From contig CM041200.1 of assembly GCA_023078555.1 (NCBI GenBank), forward strand, positions 8,052,807 through 8,116,806: a DNA stretch of 64,000 nucleotides, read 5' to 3'. A program made the translations under genes and the position numbers. Each line of letters begins with the position of its first letter. Position 1 is the first letter of the stretch. The notes under the pieces are model-generated. The model searched no databases, was not told the origin of the DNA, and was given only the letters and a program-made list of their open reading frames with translations. Shown one piece after another: positions 58,684 through 64,000 of this stretch. The stretch is from Ulva prolifera (Eukaryota; Chlorophyta; Ulvophyceae; Ulvales; Ulvaceae).

Positions 58684-60413
58684 TCATGCATCCAGGCCGC
58701 AGCGCGCAGCGCAGGCCGGGTCGATGTCAAGGAACGGCATGCCGGTGTCGGGGGGGCCGGCCGGCGCGCTCGCGGCCGTGAGCGCCGGCGCAACGGCGGC
58801 AATGATCTTTGCAGGGAGGGCCATGAATGAGGCGAACGTCTGGGCGGCGCCCGCGTCGGGGGTGCTGAAGGCCCCGATCGCAAAGGAAGACTCGCACGAG
58901 GGATTCGCGATGTAGCTCACCAACCCTGCATTTGCCGCGATGTTGTGTACCGCAGTTCACCATGCAAAGGTGCTTGAAAGTGGAGATAGCTCATGTTTGA
59001 ACAAAAGCCACGACTGCAGCGGAGCCGCGCATGGATCATGACTAACGAACCCCAGAGGGCTGTCCAGAATTCTTAAGATTTCCTATGGCGCCGGCATGCT
59101 GTAGCATATACATCATGTAGGAGTTGCGGCCCTTCCATGCTTGCAACTAGTTGCAACTAGTACTGAAAAGCTACCACATGCTGTGCGGAACCTATGACCG
59201 TCGAGTGACCGCACCCACGTCGATGAATGTGTGCCCAAGAGTGGACGGGTGTGCACAAACGTCAAAGTGTTCCGCATTGTTCACATGCGTGCTGTTTGCG
59301 GCGGCTGGAGTGTTGCATACACACGGACGGCACGCAGCCGCTGCAGAGGCCGGGGCGTGCCTTGCGGGATGAAGAAAGAGCGTGGCTGAGTCAGCGCGAC
59401 GCCCTCGTGTAGCACCCCCACCTCATCCACAAACCCGACCTCCAGCTCCCCCACCAGAGACGTCACCGTCTGCGACGAAGCCGGGTGCACGCTCGGGACT
59501 ACAAAGCCGCAGGGTTGGAAGTTATAGATGACCTGCGCGGCGGCCAAGGGGACGGTGCCGAGGAGCGGCGCTGAGTCAGCGTCAACGACGCGGACGGCGC
59601 CGCCGGGGCCCGAGGGCGGCAGCCGCTCCGCGAGCGTGAAGTCGGCACGCGGGAAGGCGGAGCGGAGGAAGATGCCGGTAGTGAAGTCCTTGTCCGGGAC
59701 GCCGGCGAGGCCGCCGAAATCTGCATGCGTGAGGACAGCAGTGCATTTGTGTTACACGGACACAGGCAATGAGGTCGGCAGCACCACAGAAACGGCGAGC
59801 GGCTGCAGAACACGTCCATCAATTCAGCAAGGCACAATCCCGGCCACAGCCAGGTATGCGCAGCAGCCTAGGCTTGGGCAGATGTACTGCATCCGCTGTG
59901 CAGGTGCGGGTGCTGCTGGAGCAAGGGGCCCGTCAATGGAAGGAACAAGTGCACGTGCCTCAGTGCTGCGGACTTTTGGGAGACATTGCAATCGGCGACA
60001 GGGGATGAAGCGCTGTGAGTGACTGCTCCGGTCGCCGGACTGTTCACCAGGGTTTGGTCGTTGGGTCGGATCACAAAGAACAGTTCCGAATATTCAGGTG
60101 TGATTTCTGGCTGGCAGTCCCGGAAATACTGCGAACCCAACACTGATGTACACACGGAGTCAGCTGTCTTGACCTCGACCCAGGGCACAGAAGGGGGCGC
60201 CGCATGATGCATGATACATGGCCAGCCGTGGCGGCTCAGCCCGCCGCAGTGGCGGCAGCGGCGCAGTGGCTACTGGGGGTTCGCACCAGCGCCGGAAAGG
60301 TTGGCCATGGCGACGGCGGTGTGCGCCGCAGCCAGTGCGGCCAGGAGCATTCGCCGCATGCCGTGGCCGCGGCCGGGGGGCGCGGGGTGTGCCTTGCACT
60401 GGGGGGGAGGCAT
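58684..60413 (-). CDS. Secreted four-cysteine protein, family copy D (GC-AG intron)
   Basis: Three exons: 60413-60287, 59720-59361 and 58925-58684 (stop), 242 residues. Exon 1 begins MPPPQCKAHPAPPGRGHG, then MRRMLLAALAAAHTAVAMAN forms the signal peptide core; starting at that second Met (60359) is possible. Exon 2 gives DFGGLAGVPDKDFTTGIFLR, GPGGAVRVVDADSAPLLGTV, FQPCGFVVPSVHPASSQTVT and GFVDEVGVLHEGV. Exon 3 gives LVSYIANPSCESSFAIGAFS, TPDAG and ends CAARCGLDA. It is the most diverged copy: VVDxDSNRVLG reads VVDADSAPLLG and a Pro/Ala-rich patch replaces the DVQxLRTD stretch. The intron 2 donor is GCACGC, not GT, so it must be a GC-AG intron or the copy is decaying. The four family cysteines are kept. 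Confidence 0.73.
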
Positions 60414-62936
60414 CGATGTCTCAGATCTGCAGCAGTGACGCGTTGCAACATGTCGTCGCTTCGCAAATGGTGCACATGTGCGATGTGCAAGATACATCAG
60501 AATAGGCAATGCCACATTACACCTGCAGGTGCTGAAAGGAGTACAGAACAGCTCATGTCATATGATGATGCCACGAAGGAATGCTGACAATAATCCGGAT
60601 GAAAATGACCATCTTGCGCGCCAGCTGCGTGAACCGGCCGCGGTGGCCGACAGTGCCTTGTATGCATCGGCTCCATGCATTTATATTGCCAGGCATGAAT
60701 CCACGTGGCAACGTTGTGCACAGGCCGCCGGACCTTTTCGACCGCGATGTTCGATATATGTATCGCGATATCGATGCTGCAGCAAGGTCGGCGGCGCAGG
60801 CCTCAGCCACGTCAAGACGACATGGCAGTTCACCAGAGTAGTTCTGCAACTACGACATCGCGGCGCGCGGTGCGTTGTTGCTGGATCATGATGAACGGCC
60901 GATGTCCACCGTCGATCACGCGAAGGTGTCGTGTCGGCGTACCTGGACGGTTTTAAATTTGCTGCCTGCGGTTCTGCGTTGTCCGAACGTCTGTGACCGC
61001 GATTATGATCACGAAAGAGAATGGGCCGTAGCAAACACCAGAGCCGAACTCAGCGAAGGGAGTACGATCCACTTGCAGCCACACGTGCTATCCAGATCGA
61101 AGCCACGAATTCAGAGCGCAGTGGTGAGATTCCAGGCCTAGATGCACCGCTCAAGGTTCATGAAGAAGGTATCGGAATGTATAGCAGCTCATATCGCTCA
61201 GTCTGATGGGCCTCACAGCTGAATGCATGGGCCTCACAGCAGGACGGGCATCAGCAATTCATACAGGTATCTTGTTCTCTCAGAAATCGGTTTCAGCTTG
61301 AAAGTGCTTCGAATTCCATGACTGGGATGAAAGGCAACACGACCAGAACGTGACGTAGCTTATGTTCAACATAAGCACAGGACCACTTTGGACCCCACGT
61401 GATTGCATATAAGCCGGCGCCGCGGCGACATTGACCACGATCGGGCACCAGGTACTATCTGAGGTAAGAAACTGCAATGGTCGTTTCTGGTTACATGAAA
61501 ATCACGGACAGACACGACATCTTTCGACACATTGACCACGATCGGGCACCATGGTCATGACGCGTCGACGATGATCAGTGATCAGGCGTTGGGGCGACTT
61601 CGTGTGTACCCGAGGCATGCGGCCGCCGCCGCCGCTGCGTCGGTTGCTACAGCTACGGCGCGCGCCGGGTCCATGGAATATTCTGATGCATCTGTGTGCT
61701 CATGTGTGCGAGCCTCTCGATCCAAACTTTGGTTAAATGCCGGCTGAGGAAGTTATGACAAGCAATAGTCAATGTCCTCTTCAGGATACGGCTCAGTGCT
61801 CAGATCTGTCGACTTTACTTGACATGTCTGCAATCATTCTACAAAAAATTCTAACATCTGGACCTGCACAAGTTCAGGCACTAGTACTGCTGGTGCAAGG
61901 GCTGCTGCTAAACATGCGGAGGTGCGTGGGTGTGTTGGTGTGTGCTGCGTGTGGCTTGTGGTTTGTTGCATGGTGTGCGATTCCCCTGGTTGCTGCTCGG
62001 GGTGCTACCTGTCCTTGTAACACATGCGGAGGCAGTGGCACGCAACAATGACTAATAGATGCCACGCGTGTGTCACCAGCATGCTTGTGCACAAGCACTG
62101 CAGTCCCCAGTTGGGGCAAAATCACAACTTGAAGGCCGTCACTTCCACAATCGCAACAGTTGAAGGCCGCCACCACATCTTGAAGGCCGTCACTACATCT
62201 ACCTCAACTCCAACGCCAGCCGAGATGGCCCCGACCGCACCACCCCAACCTCAATTGGCAACTACTAATCCAACCCAGCCACCACTCCACTTTGCGTGCC
62301 CCCGGCCGGTTGGACCGGTTGGACCGGTTGAACCACAGCGCTGCTCTGCGGCATATGCACGACACCCGCCACACCGCCCCTCGAGGTGATCAGCACTGAA
62401 GGCTAATGTCACAGTCAGTAATGTGTACTCACCCGGTGGGCATCAATGGCAAGATGCAGCAGCCGTAATGTCGCGTGTCATGCATTGGCTGCGTCGGGTG
62501 GTGAAACGCAGATCAGCAGCGGCTGCGTGGCGTGTGCTAAGCACTTCGTAACAAGCACCAGACACAACCTCAACCAATGCCGTCACTCCTGTGGCTAGAC
62601 TCACACGTGGCTGGCCCTGGACCTGTCCACAACCTAACGCTACACCTACGCCCCCGCCTCACGTGCGCCCTCAAGCCTCCTCGTTGCCGGGCTCTGTCAA
62701 ACACTAGTACTTCCATGAGAGTCCCAGGCCGGCACACTGCCACATCGCCACCGCAAACCGCCTCCGCCGACACTTTCCGCCCGCATAGATGGCAATGCAT
62801 GTGCATCGGCTCGAGATCCCCAAGCCACCCCTGGGCCTGAGATTCGCCCGCATCTCCTGCCGGATCTGCTCCGCGGAGGCCGCGTCTGAAGCGTCCCGCT
62901 GTGTGCACAGTGCTGACTGCCGGCCTGCTTTGTGCC
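60414..62936. other. Region without a supported gene; short direct repeats
   Basis: A 23-bp direct repeat (ACATTGACCACGATCGGGCA plus CCA) occurs at 61428-61450 and about 61530-61552. A plus-strand frame at 61737-62051 contains a hydrophobic stretch, and 62120-62390 contains the tandem words CTTGAAGGCCGTCAC and GGTTGGACC (three times); neither is a convincing gene. A copy of the interspersed motif lies at about 62001-62030. A Cys-rich frame near 62845-62945 (RISCRICSAEAASEASRCVH) may be a transposase relic. Confidence 0.35.
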
Positions 62937-63900
62937 TCACACAAGGTGAAACGGGCACTCAAAGGACCACGACCTGAAGCAGCCATTCAACGCGACTAAC
63001 GCCCCGTGCCGGAGTGTGCACGTGCGTACACAGCCACGCTCGCATCTCTGGAGGCATCTTTCTCCGCGGTCTGCGACTTGAACATCGTCAGGGGCGTACA
63101 CGGGAGTCTGAACGGCGGTCTGCGCTCCGGCCTCAACGCCTTGCATCGCTGTGCTGCCCGCGTGTTGTGCGCTGTGCGCGAAGCGATCTGCGCTCCCGCC
63201 GGGACAGTTGTCAAAGCAAATTGTCGTCGCCCCTTTTCGGGTGAACGCGCTGTTGTGCACACAAATGCAGATGCACATGTTGCTGCATCTGGTGCTACCG
63301 GACACGCCTTCGTCTCCATCAGGGGGGGGGTCCATGGGTGCCTGCCCCGCGAGAAGGGTGGGCCGCGCATCGCTTTCGCCGCCTTGGGTCTCCGGGCTGC
63401 CCGCGTGCTGTGTGCCGTGCGCCAGGGGGTATCGGCACTGGGCGGGACAGTTCTCAACGCAGCGGTTCAACGTGGCTTTCGGGGCATCCAGGAGCTTGGT
63501 CACACCCGAGCACGTGCATGCGTCGAGGCATTTGCCCGTGCTGGATTCGACTTACGGGCCGGGGTCCTGCGCGAGTGCTGCCCGGGTCGGCGATCTGGCG
63601 CAGTGCAGATGGGCTTCTGCCTGTAGTGCGCGGCTGCCGAGTGAAGGGTTTTCTCCGCACCCCGTGGACGCCTGGACACAGTGTGCACCTCAGCCACGCT
63701 ACAGTGCCCACGCGGGCACCTATAGCTACAAACCTGAGGGCGCACAGGCAGCTGCCTGGTTGCGACTGCGGGATCGCAAGGCCCCACGTGCGGCAAGCTC
63801 ATGCAAGACACAGCGGCCCACACACGAGCGACCCCTGTGGCCATTCAACAGCGCCGCTGTGACACCGCTCGCCTTGCGAATCTGCGCTGCTGCGTGTGTG
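62937..63900 (-). CDS. Putative CX3C-repeat cysteine-rich protein, partial
   Basis: Minus-strand frames contain a series of CX3C pairs: KCLDACTCSGVTKLLDAPKA then RCVENC (about 63560-63440), ICFDNC (about 63210-63190) and ERCLQRCERGCVRTC (about 63050-63005). A further CVGRC lies at about 63815. The sequence following CVENC and CFDNC is itself alike (GCACACAGCACGCGGGCAGC and its counterpart), as expected from a duplicated exon-intron unit. The pattern CX3C...CX3C recalls alpha-hairpinin-type peptides, but the homology is not established. Exon limits and the start are unknown and the gene may run off the window. The plus strand is open through the same region, so the coding strand is also not proven. 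Confidence 0.3.
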
Positions 63901-64000
63901 TAACGCATGGAACTGTGCCGGGCGTGATGACTTCAAATGACTGATTTTTTTACAGCAGCACGCCCAGCACGCAAGCACAGCATGCACGGCACCCTGCGGT

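Noticed and set aside
1-64000. CRISPR arrays, bacterial operons or an organelle genome
   Set aside because: Spliced genes, TGTAA signals and eIF3/SPAG1 content show nuclear eukaryotic DNA; no spaced direct-repeat array of CRISPR type is present.

Overview
The window looks like nuclear DNA of a flagellated photosynthetic eukaryote, most likely a green alga. The genes are split by short to medium introns, and acceptors are very often TGCAG, frequently inside TGCATGCAG. Donors are mostly GTGCGN, with at least two GC-AG introns. TGTAA, the usual chlorophyte poly(A) signal, lies 65 to 115 nt past the stop of several genes. The gene content fits: an organelle-type IF-3, a plastid-like DnaJ zinc-finger protein and the dynein-arm assembly factor SPAG1. 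The species cannot be named from the sequence alone.

Layout. 1.2-4.9 kb (-): a multi-exon gene of unknown function. 8.1-9.8 kb (-): a DnaJ-type zinc-finger protein and an unidentified gene upstream of it. 10.4-13 kb (-): an organellar translation initiation factor IF-3. 16.1-23.2 kb (+): a SPAG1 homologue with three TPR blocks and the C-terminal RPAP3-like domain. 24.5-25.8 kb (-): a complex I assembly factor NDUFAF2/B17.2L homologue. 27.4-29.3 kb (-): a TLC-domain ceramide-synthase-like membrane protein. 31.5-35.6 kb (+): eIF3 subunit L, for which all six exons could be placed. These are single-copy housekeeping, organelle and ciliary genes with no obvious joint pathway.

The second half (36-61 kb) is different. 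It holds four dispersed but co-oriented (-) copies of one three-exon gene for a secreted protein of about 240 residues with four conserved cysteines, at 36.6-38.3, 45.9-50.5, 53.9-55.4 and 58.7-60.4 kb. Exon 1 is a signal peptide, exon 2 is exactly 360 nt in all four copies, all introns are in phase 1, and I recognise no known domain. Between and inside these genes lie two related non-autonomous DNA transposons, each with terminal inverted repeats starting AGGGGGTC or AGGGGGGTC and a perfect 8-bp target duplication. There is also a 1.5-kb higher-order tandem repeat, many copies of a short interspersed motif, and long homopolymer tracts. One transposon sits only 15 bp inside intron 1 of the second family member. 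A small gene at 42 kb and a CX3C-rich gene at the right edge are less certain.

Exon boundaries were chosen by hand from splice signals, phase continuity and paralogue comparison. N-terminal exons of several genes (IF-3, SPAG1, the TLC protein) could not be fixed.
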